From Gorsachius magnificus (taxonomy: Eukaryota; Chordata; Aves; Pelecaniformes; Ardeidae), in the NCBI GenBank assembly GCA_034008185.1, contig CM067087.1, forward strand, positions 41,930,590 through 41,994,589: a stretch of 64,000 bases of DNA, written 5' to 3'. A program made the translations under genes and the position numbers. The notes beneath the pieces were generated by a model that searched no databases, was not told where the DNA came from, and saw nothing but the letters and a program-made list of their open reading frames with translations. This document shows, piece by piece, positions 37,461 through 51,766 of the stretch (position 1 is its first letter; the number at the start of each line of letters is the position of its first letter).

Positions 37461-39076
37461 ACAAAAAAGGAATACCATTAAAAAACCCCCCGAAGGTTAC
37501 AGCAGGAGAAGGAAGGATCTGTCTCAATTTACCAAAACTAAGGCCAAGTGGAAAAAAGAGAGATGCGTCTTCCACACAGGGGTCTCTGTTTAGTCATCTG
37601 TCATCTATAAACTCTTCATGGGAGAACCAGGTTACTCTGAAATCTCTACTCTGTCATGAAAGTAAGTGCTGCTGAGAAGGAAACCTTCCCTCCGATGAGC
37701 AATGCACGTTAACAGGTCAAAAGGGCAAGGATGCAGAGAAGGCTCTGAAGCAAGAGCTGCTTTAGTGACTCCACTTCTACGAATGATGTTACAGAAAGCA
37801 GCTGTTGAGGGCACAAAGAGGTACTACCTGCATGTAAAGAACACCAGACCTTTCATAAGCCCAAAAGATCTCCAGGATTATAGCAAAGAAAGAGCCAGGC
37901 TATGTATTCTACCAAGAGCGCACAAATGTTTTCCGTATTGACACAGATACTGGAATGCAGCTCCTCTTCCTAAAAAGAGGAGGAAGAAGAGAAAGTTCTA
38001 GTACCTCTGTAATTGAGGAGAAAAAGAATGGCCGTAGCAACATCTCACCCCACACAACTCAGTCCACCCTGCTACAGAAAGTGTCTTTACCTTGGGATTC
38101 TGCATTTTTGTGTGCTGCTTTGTCTCCCAAGTTGAAGGACTTAACAAACCAGCATTAAATAAAGCACCTTCTTCAGAAAGAAAACACAAACCGTCCAGAG
38201 TGGACAGAATTGATGACAGAGAGTAATTATATAAACCACTTAATTAAATGGCACAGACTCAAAGACAGGGACTTCATTAAATAGAAAAGCAGCCAATTCG
38301 AATCCATAAATAGTTTCCATAGCATGTTCATTTTCTAGTGCCATTTCACTACATAAACACTGAGAGCAGTACCCTTGAGAAAAGGAGAGGCATAAATCAG
38401 GCTTCCAGTTAGGATAAACACCAATGCCTGGATGTTATTATTTCTTCCCTCTAAAACTGTACGTAGTTAAAGAAGAAAAAAAGAATTTCTCTTGCCTGTG
38501 TGATCAACACATCTCTGCTTATTGAGCCCAAATGCCTGTAAGCACATGGGGACCAGCTAATGCTCTCAGTAGAGGCATGCACAGAGCCCACCTGCGAAGT
38601 GGTGCAGTTTGCATTGGGTTGGAAAGCAAAGTGTGCAGAGAGAGGTGCAATGGCTTGCCTAGGGTGGCGGGGTGGAAGGTGCACCATGCCACCGGGCTGC
38701 AATGGCAGCAGAGCAGAGCGACAAGGCTCTTTGCAGCCAGCATGCCCTTGGTGCCTTCTCACTCAGCGCTGGCAAAGGCAGTGGCCATCAGCAAAGAGAT
38801 GTGGAGTTTGGGAGAAGCCTCTGGGGCTTTCCATCTCCTATTTCAATCTTACCCTTAACCGGAGAGCCAACTTGTTCGCTTGTTTTCTTTGAGGAGTTCT
38901 ACCCTTCCTGCACTTCCCTCAGTTCCCATTATCCACCCTGGATCTCTATCGTGCTCCAATGCTTTGCCTGCACACGTTCATGAAGGCAGCAAAGAAAGCA
39001 CAATTGCATCTGCCTTTGGAGGTATTTCTGTATCATTCACATCACTTTAGTGTCTGACCAGCCAAATTACAGCAAA

Positions 39077-39190
39077 TTTAAAAAGGAAATAAGAAGGAAA
39101 GAGACAGATGTAGGAAAAAAGAACGAAGGGATACTAATTAAAGGGAGAAGAATAAGTAAAGGGGAATGAAGTTAGAAAAGGAAAGATTAA
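39077..39190. other. Purine-rich tract on the plus strand
   Basis: About 110 bp dominated by A and G (aaaaaggaaataagaaggaa and similar). Low-complexity sequence with no other signal recognised. Confidence 0.6.
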
Positions 39191-39371
39191 ACCAATGCCA
39201 GGGAAATCATAGTTATAAATTACCGTTTAAACAACAGTTTCCTGAAACACAGTTTAATTCAATATGATAGTACACAGTGATTTTGTTTCTCTAGCTCATT
39301 AGAACACGGGGTTGTTAATCGCACTTATTAACAAGGCAGAAGGTCAAGTAGATTCCAGGCTATTTTCATCA

Positions 39372-39465
39372 CTGAATAGACAGAGAAATGGGGACTGAGC
39401 AAGGAAATTATTCAGCCAAATGACTTGCTGCTAAAACCCTGTGGCTGGGATTAGGATCCAGTGTT
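39372..39465 (-). repeat. Probable MIR SINE fragment
   Basis: The minus strand reads actggatcctaatcccagcc, then gcaagtcatttggctgaata and cagtccccatttctctgtc. This resembles the MIR run from the box B region (gggttcgaatcccggctctg) through gcaagtcacttaacctctct. Strongly diverged. Confidence 0.5.
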
Positions 39466-40539
39466 TCAGCAAACACCTCTTTCCCTGTGTTAGCTGCCAG
39501 AGTTTAATGCCACTGCAGAACAAAAACCACCAAACACAAAACCAAACACACAAAGGCAAAAACCCCTTAAAACATGAGCAAAATAATTTCAATGCAACTT
39601 TGAATGCATTTACCTAAGGGGGGAAAAGTGACTTCATGATACACTAATTTATAGATGCGAATAAGCAGCACTGCTATGAGCCAAGATCTCTACTGGGGGC
39701 ATGCCGCCTCTGTCGGCTCTAACCACAAATGCATGCTCTAAGTCTTGGGATATCATTAGAGCATATGTTGTAGTCATCACTTTAGTAGTTTTTATATCTC
39801 TATACATCATCACACTACACCTAAACTGGGACATTTCAGCAGCATTCAGACTGGAAGTTACAGCCGTGACCAGGTTTACTTCCATACTGGGACTGAACCA
39901 GCAGACTCTATCAAGTGAGACTGATTAAATGTTCAAACAGCTTCTTTTCCTTACTGCTTCACTTTGCAATTTCTCACTATTTTTAAGAGCAGCCACAGCA
40001 CGGATTAAATGTCCATGATATCACACTAAAAACACTTCAAAGACGCAACTGGAAGTTATTCTGCTTCTGCATTAGAACCTCCTTGAAAAAGCTCCTGGTC
40101 TGAAGAGATAACAGTACAGCTTTGATTTTAAGCCTTTTGTATTGCTTAGCGTGTTTGTATATTAAAGTGACACAGCTTGAAGTTTTCAGATTTCACGGCA
40201 AGCCTTGAGACGACAAAAAGTACATACCTTTTTATCAGGAGTATGTAGCAAAGCAACTTATGCAACAGAGCTTAATATTTTGGAAAGTTCCCAGATATAT
40301 TCAATCTTTAACTTCCAGGAGTTTAAACAGAAATTTAAGCAAACCTGAGCCAATCCTTCTAAAGAAAAACAGATTTGAAATTCAGAGGAACCCAGTGTAT
40401 CATAAAGGCTGGTCGCACTTTCTTTTCATGGGGAGATTGCTGTTTTGCAGAATGGCAAGTGCCGGCAGTGCCCCAGGATCTGGACCACTGCTTTAACACA
40501 TTGACCTCAGGCACATGAACCCAAACCTTTCCACTTGGG

Positions 40540-40755
40540 TACCCCTGGAGGACTGCTTTCTAGGTGCCTGGCATATTAAGTTTGTTGAAATCTGTCACGC
40601 ACATGCCTTGACTCAAGATGAATGAGCCATCACCACCCTTGTGTGCCCTATCCACAGAAAGGAAATCTCAGACACAGAGAAAATAAATGTTTTGACTGAG
40701 GTTGCACAGATAGAGGAGCTAAGTAGTTAGACACCCAACTCAACCATTGCCCCAC
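40540..40755 (-). repeat. MIR SINE, longer copy
   Basis: The minus strand reads tgtgcaacctcagtcaaaac, then atttattttctctgtgtctg, then agatttcctttctgtggata, and later aatatgccaggcacctagaa. These align in order with MIR: tgtgaccttgggcaagtcac, ttaacctctctgtgcctcag, tttcctcatctgtaaaatgg and cagtgcctggcacatagtaa. The best-preserved MIR in the window. Confidence 0.7.
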
Positions 40756-42139
40756 GGCTCTCCTTGGTCAGTGCGGGGCCACAGCTGATGTAAAAGTTCC
40801 TTCCAGGCTTATTTGCAATGGAGTTATTGTTATGAAACGCGTTATGTATACCCTGCAGTCATCAGCTCAGGAATAGTTGTGCATCCTTTACTCCAGGGAA
40901 CATGTATCATCCTTTGGATCATCACTTTCCAGCACTCCAGCACACAATGCATCTTGTGAGAAGAGTAATATTGCTGATTTTCATCAAAAGCAACAGCAAA
41001 TAGAATATGGCCGTTGCCTATGCACCAGATTAACACAGCTAACAAGCAGCTTATCTTACAGTCTTCGCTTTCAAAACCTCATTGAAATACCTGCCTCTTG
41101 CGAATAAATTACTCATGTTTTTCTGATTCAGTTAGCTGACAGCCTCTGAGGTATATAATTGGAAGTTGGTGAGATCAAGATTATTTTCTCAGCAAAAAGG
41201 GCTGGTAGCAAATCTTTCTTTCGCTGTCGCTCACTTTTTGATTTATTATTTTCTGTATTTATTAATTTTCTTTCCCCAAACTCTTAGGCACTTGGTCTCT
41301 TTGGTAAGATGTTATGCTCTGTCTTTCAGCTTGGTGCTGTGCCCTAACTTCAGTATTGCCCCCTGAGGATGGACGAACTCTGGGTTTCGCTCTGCCCCCT
41401 CTTCATTACCTGTACTCCACCTGCACAAGCGCCGTTCTCTCCCGTTTTTTCCATGCCACACAACTGATGGAAGATATAACAGCACACTGAGCTGGACCTA
41501 TGTACCACAAATAGGCTCCACTAATAGAGTCTGGACCGCTACCAGAGGCACGTACAGCACTGTGCACTGAACGTGCAATGAATACCATCTTTACAAATCC
41601 CGCCTCTCCTGCGGCACACTTCCTTGATGCTATACACTTCTAAGTCCTTGTAAAATAAACAACCTTTTTCCCCCTGCAGAATGCTTGTATTAAACTAACG
41701 CGTGCCTCTTACTGAGACCCTACACCCCAGCTCGTGCCATGTTTGGTACGGTTTGAGGCAGAAGAAACTACGTGCAGACTGCACAGCAGAAACAGATTTG
41801 CTGAGAGGCACGAACAAGCAGGTGTTTTTCAAGGTAAAATTTCAAAACGTGCAAGTGCCATCAAAGACAACAGAGCCCAGAACAGGAGAGGCAGATCAGC
41901 CCCATAGCTGGGGACGACTCTCAGGTAAGGCCGCATGGGGTGAGGTCTCTACCAACACATTTCCCAGACACCTCCATCCACATCACTGTCAGTAACTTTA
42001 CTAGCACTGACAGTATTGCTTTCTTGAAATTTTGTCTACTTTAATGCCACCCTTTTTTTTTTTCCCCCCTGCTGTTAATTATGCCATCTGGATCTTTTTC
42101 ACAAAATTATTCCCAACCCACCTGTTATATTCCAGGAGA

Positions 42140-42680
42140 GTTTCAAAATGGTTGCCCAAGGCAAGGATCATGGCCGAGTCCCACTCATAGAAACCAAATC
42201 AGCTGTAATCTTTATGCTGATGACTTGCCAATCTACCTTGACTGTCCAGAGCTTTCTGAACTAAAATCCAAGTCGGACAGCTTTAACATTTACTTGGGGA
42301 TATTCACACAGTGGTGCGAGACAAAGCAGTGGAAGCATAGCTCTTAATCTTCTCCCTCAAGTCCTCTCATCCTCTTATCCCAGAGACCAGGAGAACCCCA
42401 GTATTATTCTTACAAGGACATATCCAAGGTGTTACCTCCAGCTTGGCTCTGTTTACTATACTGGACAACTAAAGCATGTTTAAACCTTCCAAATTCTTCC
42501 AGCACGCCCTCTAAAAATGCAGTTGCTTTTACACCCATCTAGGTAACACGTTCCTTCCAGGCACTGCACAATCTCAGCTACTGGATCACCCTTCATGCTG
42601 CCATCTAGCTTTATTTCCAGCCATTCAAAATGCCACTGCGATAATGCCGCTCTGCCAATGGCACAGTAAATTCTCTATTT
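42140..42680 (+). repeat. Old L2-like LINE, RT fragment (decayed)
   Basis: An open frame on the plus strand encodes QGSWPSPTHRNQIS followed by CNLYADDLPIYLDCPELSE, with a YADD reverse transcriptase motif and the upstream QGS block expected in L2/CR1-clade enzymes. Beyond the stop at about 42347, a second frame near 42625 gives IQNATAI, like the IQNAAARL motif near the end of L2 ORF2. The spacing is plausible for one decayed element. Assignment to L2 is an inference; another CR1-clade LINE is possible. Confidence 0.6.
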
Positions 42681-44907
42681 TGAGCAGAAGTACATACTGA
42701 GAACTGCGGTGAAACCAAAAGAGAAGAGCAGAGTGGAAAAATATGCTACTCGAAGTGTCTCGAGAGATCAGGACAAAAATGTGAGCAAATAATTTAGAGC
42801 CAGAAACTGCTGGAGTCAAGTCTTTCTGCACCAAAAAGTGGGCTGTTTCTTGGCGACTGAAGTTGGGACACAAACAAAGAATAAGAAAACATCATCTGCA
42901 AGAATCCCAGTGTCGTGAGCATGATTGAAAGAAATTATGCCAACACTGAGCAAAAAAAGGATAAAACAGGATTTGGGAATGTTGTGGGTGTGACAGAAAC
43001 TAATCTAAATAGAGAAAAATAAAATACCAACAGGAAATGTTGGGGAAAAAAAACCTGGCAGACACAGTGTGTGGAAGACTGAGAAACCAATTTTGGAGAC
43101 AACATACTGGTATAGTGCTGCAGTCAAAGAATGCGATTACTTCAGGAGAAAATACATGCAGGGAGGAAAAGGGTAGACAAAAGGGAAGCCTAAGCACCAA
43201 AAAGCTTGTTACAGAAAAGATAAATTTTAAGAGACACCTTTAAAGATAGCTTTGATTAAGAGGTTAAAAGAAGTTAGAGGTGCTCAAGGCACTTGGTTAA
43301 TCAGAGATCATCATCAGCCCTAAACATGGACACACCCGACTTCTCAACACTCATTCATTACAATGCCTTTCAGTGAGTTGGGTACCCAAAAATCAATGCA
43401 CCAGGCTACAGTTACATACAAAACGTCACCCCATTTCCCCAAAGAGAAAGAAAATCATAGATTAGAAGTTAATGCTGCTGCTAAGAGCATCACCAACTTC
43501 TGAGAAGCTTTTTGCAGGCAAATCCCTAGGTTCTGGCATTATTCAGTGCCCTGACAGGTATTAAGTCACTACATAAACTTAGAGTCTATCGATTCCCTGT
43601 TTTCTGAGAAAAGCTTATTTGGTTGGGATGAGTACTGATAAGAGCACTAAGCTGGACTTCACTCAAAAAGAAACTTGCAGTTAAAGGTACCTCTGCAAGC
43701 TGCAAAGCAACATAAAAAAGCCCCGTGCCAATCCTTCTCTTGGTGTCTATGCCAGCTCAGGAATTCAAAACCAGATTAGTTTGCCTTGCTTGGCCTTCTG
43801 ATTGAATCTTGGCTATTTTTAATCCATCCCATTATAGAAAGGAGAAAATCCCTTGCAAAATAAATACTGAGAATGAGCCTTACCTTGAAGAAAAAAATAA
43901 AAATTTTTTAAAAAACAAAAATATCCGGACAACAAAACATATGAGCAAAAAGCCCAAGAAAATTTGATCAGGGCTACCTCTGAACTTCTTATCTCAATTT
44001 CTGAGTCCATAATCTCCCTTTCCTTTACATGTAGATGCAATATTTTCAAACAAAGCACTTTAGTGTACTGGCAAATCAAATTTGCAAGGGCAACCACTGT
44101 AGGAAATCACGATAAAATGCTTGACATTTCCTGACACTTAAAAACATATTCTGTTTTAACAAAATCTGTTCTGCCAAAGTTTTGCAATGAACTCTACTGC
44201 TTGGAAACAAGGAGGAAATCAAAGGGGATGAATGAATTAAAATATAAAATTATGTAATGAATGTTTTAATTAGATACAATTATGAGAGATTATATTTTTG
44301 AAGAACTGCAGATTAAACTACCTGAAAGTGAAATCTTTAGTTCCAGGAATTAAAGTAATAAAGAAACAAAATTGAACTTGGCTTGATGTTATTCCACGGG
44401 GTAAAAAGCTATTTTCCAAGGAGATACTCCATCACCTACATCCACACATAGGTGTTCTGGAGTGCTTGTAAGTAAATATCTTGGATTTCTCTTCCATGAA
44501 AGTTATTTTGGGCACTATTCAAGTTTCACATAGACATGAGGAACTACAGGCTATTTTTTGGTAGCAGTATGATCTTTATCCTGCTATTTTTACTTCTCAT
44601 TGCCATGCTTTTGCCCTTGGCCTGTTTGCACAGCTTTCCCACTTTCATTCCTCCCCCAACGCTCAGCTATTTGGCATCCTTTCTTAAAGCATCTAGTTTT
44701 ATTTTCCTTAAACTCCTTAAATTCTTTAACAATTTAGAATTTACGGGCTCAACTTTTCAACATAGCCTAGACGCTGTGTTACTCAACTTCATGTTCCCAC
44801 TGTATATTTTTTGCATAACAAGACATTTTGAATATTAAAATCTATTTTATCGATTTTCTGCGGCAAGGGCTGTATGATATGCTTGATATACTATGAAACA
44901 CACACAG

Positions 44908-44953
44908 AATAAATGGAACTGTAAAATAATAAATAATAAATGGAACTGTAAAA
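44908..44953 (+). repeat. Short tandem duplication
   Basis: The 19-mer aataaatggaactgtaaaa occurs twice, starting at 44908 and 44935, a 27-bp period. The eight bases between the copies are AT-only. Confidence 0.9.
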
Positions 44954-47900
44954 CACAGCTGTATCTGAAAACCAAACTACGTGCACTCTTCAAGCACCAC
45001 ATTTAATCTGGCTGGGGTGGTATTAAATCTTCTTACAATCCTTTCAGATGGTACTTTATATGCATCAGCAAGAGGTGTTTGATAGAAAAGGCTGTTACTG
45101 GTAGATGCAAGACAAGGGGTAGACTGGTGGGCCTCAGAAACAGCCTGAGGACTGAACTCCAGGTTCTGACTCAACTGAAAAAACAGGTTTATAAGCAGGA
45201 ACACTTCAGCCAGTCCCCTAAAGAACTTGCTCCTCAGGGGCAAGAGAAAAGGCATCACGGTCCATAGGCTAAACCAACATTACTGTTACATGGACAACGG
45301 TTAAGCTGAACACAGACTTCTCCAGCTTAGGGAGGCAGTAGGGGATGACTAGAAAGGCTGGTACATGCCCGACAGATGCTTTCAACAAGAGGAGACCTTG
45401 TGTCCTCTTGCCTATAGTGCCAACAGATGCTCCATTACCGTCAACAGGCTGCCACCGCCTGTGCTAATGAATGTACGCCCACTATGCTGGCCTGAGCTCT
45501 AACATGTGGACATGGCATCGCGTCTGCCCCTAAGGCCAGTGATTCCAGTCTCCCTAGCTCTCCCAGTGGATCTGCCACCCCAAAAGCAGAGGAGGCACAG
45601 AGGCCAGCCACCACGGTGAGGTGGTTTAGACAGGTTTCCCGGTGCAGCCACTGTTGGCACCTTCCTGCCAGAACTGTCCTGTGAACTGAGGATTGTCACC
45701 CGCAAGTTGAGGAGAGCATCTACATGCATAAGCTATCATCAGCTGAAACCAAGTCTCACACATCCTGAAACCATGTCCAGCCCTGCAGAAGAGCTCTATG
45801 CATTAGAGGGCATGGGTGACAGCTCTGGATGTAGATGGACATTTCAGTAACACTCTTATTGTAGTTGCTTGTCCAGCTCAGCCTCGTTAACGGCTGGTAC
45901 GAGATTATGGACAGAGTGAAGCAGTACGGATATATTCCCTGCCTTCCCCTGGGCACTGTGACCCATGCCAAAATCACACAATGTCAGCCTTCCCTTTCCT
46001 TTAACCTGCCAAAAGTGTCCAACAGGAAGTATGACACAAATGGGACCTGCGAGTCAATTCAGCCTCAGAAACTCCAGCGTGGCATGTCCACAAGAAGGGC
46101 CCACGGACCTACTAGGTATTTTCTGGCTTTTCATTGCCGATTCCTGTGCTTTTTTATTGGTGGCAGCTATTAGCCTTTCTCAGTGCTACGGTTCACAGGC
46201 ATTAACTACAGGGTCAAGCAAAAAAGCTGTTAAAATATTTTCATAGTTAGGTGTCCAAGATATAATCTGACTTTCACTTAAAAACCAAGTTAGAAACCCA
46301 TTCATTCCAATAATGTCTCTTAGTAGTTTAGCATCATATACTTTTTGTAATGAAATCAATTACAAGAAAAATCTGTGCTCTGTTATTCTCTTACCAAATA
46401 TTGCCAAAATAACATGCATATTGTTTCTTTCTAAAAGGACTAACAGTTACTTCAACTTTGAAAGGGACCTAATAAAATAATTTCCATGCAACCTGATCTG
46501 AGTATTTATCTAGAAAATTACTTGAGGTATAAATATGACAGGGAATTCAGAGTAAATCATATCTTTAACGTTTGGCTCTCCTGCAGTCCTGTGACTGTTT
46601 TCTTTTCATTAAAGGTGTCTAGCATAGAAACATATGCCAGATTTGATATTTTGAATTTTTAATACCAAAAATTATAACCATAAAGAAAGGAAGCAAAAGC
46701 TTTCCCTTAATTATTTCCATAACTTTGTTGAACCTTCTTATATTTTTTGATACCTCTTGATCAACTCTAGCAATCACAGAGACACAGGGGAAACCCAGCA
46801 TCGGCAAACCCTGCTCTGGCTCTGCATCTAAAGTTTGTGAAGCATGGGAAACAGAGAAAGGGAACATGAGAGGTTTCGCCTGGTGCAACAAGACCAGCAG
46901 TTTCCCCACAGAACCCGCCAGTGGAAACTAAACAAATGGGATGACAGCTAGAAACCTGTAAAACTCCATTCTCCGTTAATACGCAGAAATAATTTCATAT
47001 CCTTTGTCAGCGGCTGCTTTGCAGTATTGACCTGATCCTTTGCAGCAAACAAACAAGCCAACAAAGAAACTAAAAAGTGATTTTTCTGAAAAATGGGTAA
47101 GTAACTGGAAAAAAATCAAAGAATTCCTGCTTCCAGGCCTAAATCTCTGCAAAAGTTGCAGTAGCTGTGTATCTCCAAAAGAATGCCTCAATTTTGTATC
47201 TCTGGTATAAATAAAATATATTTTGTGCTGATCCCACTGCCTTTTCTGACTGGAATAAATACTTCAAAGAATTATCTTGGATTTAAAAACAGAGTATTTT
47301 GGCCTGCCTGAAGGCTATGCGGCGTCATTTTATGTTGCAGCATAAAACCCTGCTTTGAGCTTTATTGCTGGTTTCCCTCATTCTGAGGAATTAGAGAGCT
47401 CAATCAGGTCACAGAAAGACAAAACCAAGGACATATACTTAAATCACAGTCACTGTTTGCACAAAAGTTTCCTGGTAAAAAATGTAGTGGCCATAATTAA
47501 AAAACTCTTGTAACTGAAGGTATATTGATTATGCCCAGCTACGGAGCAATGGTCTGAACAGAACAAAGTATCTGACATGCTCCTAAACTTCAATTATGGA
47601 GGAAACAATCTCATTGTCCTGCCCAGAATACAATACACAAATAAAACCAGTTTTGGGGGCAATTTACATATAGCTTCTAAATAAAGTGTTTGGAGCATCC
47701 CATTCCTGGAGGTATCACATTCCAGGCGATAGTGTAATAATCCTGGGCAGCATTATGTAATTAATTCTTTCACAACTGCATGGAGGCAAGCTGCAGCAGG
47801 CAGATGTAGAACTGAAGGAAGAGAAATCAGCTAGTAAGTCTACCTTAACTATCATTCATAAATCAAAATAAAACCCACTGTATTTAAACTGCTGGAACAG

Positions 47901-50316
47901 CAAATGCTTTATAAATAGATTTAAAACCCTCAAAGTTTACAGATCATCTGTCAACAAGGAAGCGATGCAAAACATTATTAATACCAACATCCTATCCAGG
48001 CTTTTGTTTGCAGGTTTATTTTGGGTGGGGGGATAAATCTTTTACAAGGTTCCTCTTTGATGTATCCCTTCTAGTATTATCTTAAGAGACATTTCTTGGG
48101 AGTAGTGTTCATCACAGAAGTGAACAGGATGTTTGTACATTTTGTATTTGAAAATGGAATTATTGTACCCTGGAACAAATAGCAGCGCCTGATGTTCAAA
48201 ACACATGCTTTTCATGGTAGCTGCCAGAATAGAAGTTGGAATAGCATTCAACCCATGACTGGGGGAAAAAACATTCCTGGTCCAAAATCCACCCTCTGGT
48301 AGGTTTTCACAGTCCCACTGACATCAGCCGTCTATAAGCATGCAGAGACAAGGCTGGGACCTTGGGAAGCACACACTGCGTACACTAAAAAGAGCAATGT
48401 TGATATAAGACTGGAAAAGAACGAGCTACAGATGACTGCAAATCCAAGTACCTTCTAAAATGCAGGTGCTTTGGGAGAAGAACGGACATGGGAAGACAGG
48501 AGTGTGACCACCACTGCATTTGCAACTGATAAAACACCAACTCCAAGAAAAGCCCCATGGTCACTGCCGCTTTTGTTGCGGCAGCAAAAATGTTTCTTTG
48601 CCTTGCTTTTTTCCCACAGAGATGCAAGACATGCCTGATTTAACAGTGAGTTATCATCAAAAGGGACAGTCCTTCTCTCCCACCACCAGGCACAGGTTCC
48701 CACGTCACTTATATGGCATCCAGAAAAAAAGCAGCCAAGAACAGCATTTGGATTGGCTGACTGATCTGACTGAAAGCTAACTGTGGAAAAATTAAGGACT
48801 GGCATGAGATCTTCAGTCACAACAGTGACCTGATAACGGGCTAGTCCTGGGGCTACACACCACCAGTGGGCTGGTCTACCCACCACCGCCTCTCAGGTTG
48901 TTACTCCACCTGGGGCCATTGGTACTGTCATCCACACTGCCGCCCAGCAGTGACAGCACGGGCTCATGACTCTCACCTTAGATATCTCAATATAGTTATA
49001 AAATTGACTGCCAAAAAATGCAGCAAATAATACATGTGCAAACAGTGACTTCTAAATTTGTCTAACTAAAGGAAAATAATGTCACATACTACATATTAAT
49101 CAGTTTCACAAACTTCATCTCCTTCCCTCCCTCCCTCTTGCCCTTCTCCTCCTACTCATCTTGGCCTTCCCTGACAATTTAAGATACTTTCTGATGAAGA
49201 GCATCCCAGGCTGCCGATCAAGTTAAGAAGCAAGTTTGGTTGGTTGGTTGTTTCAAATATCCCATGTAGTTTATTTCTCTCTGGAAGAATTTTGAAAGTG
49301 TTTCCCATTTTCCTTCTGTAAGACAGCAGTGGCAAATATAGATTTTGTGTTAATTTCATTCTGCATTAATAAGTTCTTCATTACCTCTTCTTATGATGGA
49401 ACTGCTAAAAGGTCTGTGTTAATAAATCCTGTGTTATCTCTGTTGGTTCTTATATTATAACACCTCTGTGAGCACTTAGAAATATTCTTTCCAGCTTTGT
49501 TTCCCTTGCCACTGAATCCAAATATCCTCTAATGAACAGTTCTCTCTAATAATAATATTTACTAGGAAGGGACTTGCCAGCTTTTAGGAAGTGTCCTCAT
49601 ATTTCTGTATCTAGCCACCAGCAAATTTATACCACTTAAACCTTTTCATCATTATTGCTACTGTTAGTTTTGTCCAAGAAAGCCTCCAAATGAGTATTAG
49701 CTGGACTAAAACACCAGATTGCTCTTTGGTACTTCGATTTATTGAGTACACCCAGAATACAGAGCTTTGTTGTATATTTTAATAAACTGTATTATTTCTT
49801 AATTGCATTGTATGTTACACACTTACAATGTCCAATGAGATGAAAGCAATATAATGGAAAATCAACTTATGTGAATAGTATATACAAGTTATCTTTCTTT
49901 TCCTTTCAGTGCAACCTCAAGGATTTGGAAGGAAATGTGAAGAAAAAAACACAGAAAAGCAAGTTCGTGCAAGATTGGAAAAATATTCTTTACAGAGCAA
50001 GCAGCATAAGAAGAAATCACAGATTTATTTCACAAATCTCAATGGGAATGGACGAGGAGAGTGGAGAGAGAGCTATAGTCTGCACGGAGTATACATACCT
50101 GCACAGAATATACGTATGTATACACGCTTTTCTACTAGCACAGTGCATTCACAAAGCTGGTCTCTACTAACCACTGCCTCTCCTTCATGAAGAACAAGAA
50201 CAGCGAAGTCCAAATATAAACCAAACGTTCAGTAGGCCAGTGCTAATACAAGAATTGTTGCATTTCTCCTAAATAAGGAACAAGAGAATGGAGATCTTAA
50301 ATGGGAGAGATATGTC

Positions 50317-50338
50317 GAGAGAGAGAGAGAGAGAGAGA
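50317..50338. repeat. GA dinucleotide microsatellite
   Basis: Eleven perfect GA units on the plus strand; CT on the transcribed strand. Likely polymorphic. Confidence 0.95.
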
Positions 50339-51743
50339 AATGAAGAGATCAGCAGGTGTTAAGAAACAGTTATCTCACTAACTGGAGGGATTTCAGGGGT
50401 AGTGACATTCATATACTTCAAATATCTGCTGACAGCTATAATATAAAGAGCTGCGCTAGGAAAAAAAAAACAGAAGCGAAAAAAATCTGATAAAAGAATA
50501 GGAAATGAGTAAGTGAAGAAAAAGTCATCTGGTGCAGTTAGGAAGGTCACTACAATAGAAGAACAGATAAAGGCAGAGCCGGTTAACTCCCTGCACTTGA
50601 ACAACCAGCAAAGGAAAATGAAAGGAGGAGATGCAAGAACAACCTGGCTCCGCAGCAGGGCTGGGAGATCTCAAGGAAGAGCTAGACTATGTGCAGCAAT
50701 ACAAAGAGCACTGAGTTGCACTGCACTCTTCCAGACAGACCTCTGCATGGCAGGGCCTTCAAAACTAGCCGGAGAAAATGGAGGTTGAAACCAGAGAGGA
50801 CAGATCTCACTGGCTTACACAGAATCTTAGGCTTCTGCAGCTGCTGCTGGGGATCTGCAGGTCTGGAGATCTGGTGGAGGACAACGAGGCACCAGCTGGG
50901 ACTCTGAAGGCAGATGCTATCAGCCTCCTTCAAACAAGGGGATGGGTGACCCCTCATAGATTTTTAGAAGGCTCAAGCTCGAGCAAGATACCTGGTGGAA
51001 ACACTGTATTTACTAACTTTATTGCTGTTTAAAAGCCATCAAGTCTGCAACCAGAGGGACAGAACAGAGAAAGTAAATTAAAAACAACTATGAGGAGGTC
51101 TCATAAATAGGCTGATTCCCAAGGTTTACAGCAAAAAGCTTCAGGGAATTCAAAAGTATAAAACTGTAACCTGTGTAGTAATGGCAAGCTGAATAGGAAA
51201 TTATCAAATAACACATCGGAAAACTATCGGTATGGGTCAATACTTAAGACTAAAGTTCTACTAGCATTTTATTACTGAGGAGGCTCTTAATTTACTTACG
51301 GTTCCCTGCACTGCAAAAGAGGTTTGCTCTTCATTTCAGTTGTAATGCATGTGATGAGCGGGAATCCGGGTTTCAGCTCAGGTTAGCAGCTTAAATTAGT
51401 TCCTTGTTATTTTAAACCATTTTAGCTAATTCGGGTGAATAGAAAGAAATTGCCCTCCAAGAACAGCCGTCTGCAGAACTCGCATACACCATAGTCGTGT
51501 TTTGGGAAAAGCCACAACATTATTAATAATAAAGGACAAAAATAAGAAGGATGAAGACACTTCTATTTAAGAATAAATGAAAGCAAGTAACTACCTCCAC
51601 ACATCTAAATTGTTATTCCCCTCATGAACAGCTTTTCACAGCTTATTGAAATTCACATATTGTCTCTGCGGTAGATGTAGCATTGGAAAAATAATTACAG
51701 AAGATGACAAATGAAGTAAATTATACCCAAACTGTGGCTATAA

Positions 51744-51766
51744 AACAAAACAAAACAAAACCCCCT
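51744..51766. repeat. AAAAC pentanucleotide repeat
   Basis: Four consecutive AAAAC units ending in CCCC. Simple low-complexity sequence. Confidence 0.8.

Noticed and set aside
38285..38315. Phrase attcgaatcc, like a tRNA T-loop
   Set aside because: No box A at the right distance and no cloverleaf arms; not a tRNA.
38451..38983. Several overlapping frames of 74-110 codons on both strands
   Set aside because: None resembles a known family, all overlap each other, and no consistent splice sites or codon pattern stands out. Treated as chance frames in a GC-richer patch.
43440..43500. Phrase aatcatagattagaag, reminiscent of the start of an inverted CR1
   Set aside because: The match does not continue past about 15 bases, so it is too short to support a call.
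49871..50190. Two overlapping plus-strand frames rich in Lys, Arg and Ser
   Set aside because: Neither has a family resemblance. A possible acceptor-like pyrimidine tract precedes them, but no partner exon is visible. Likely chance.
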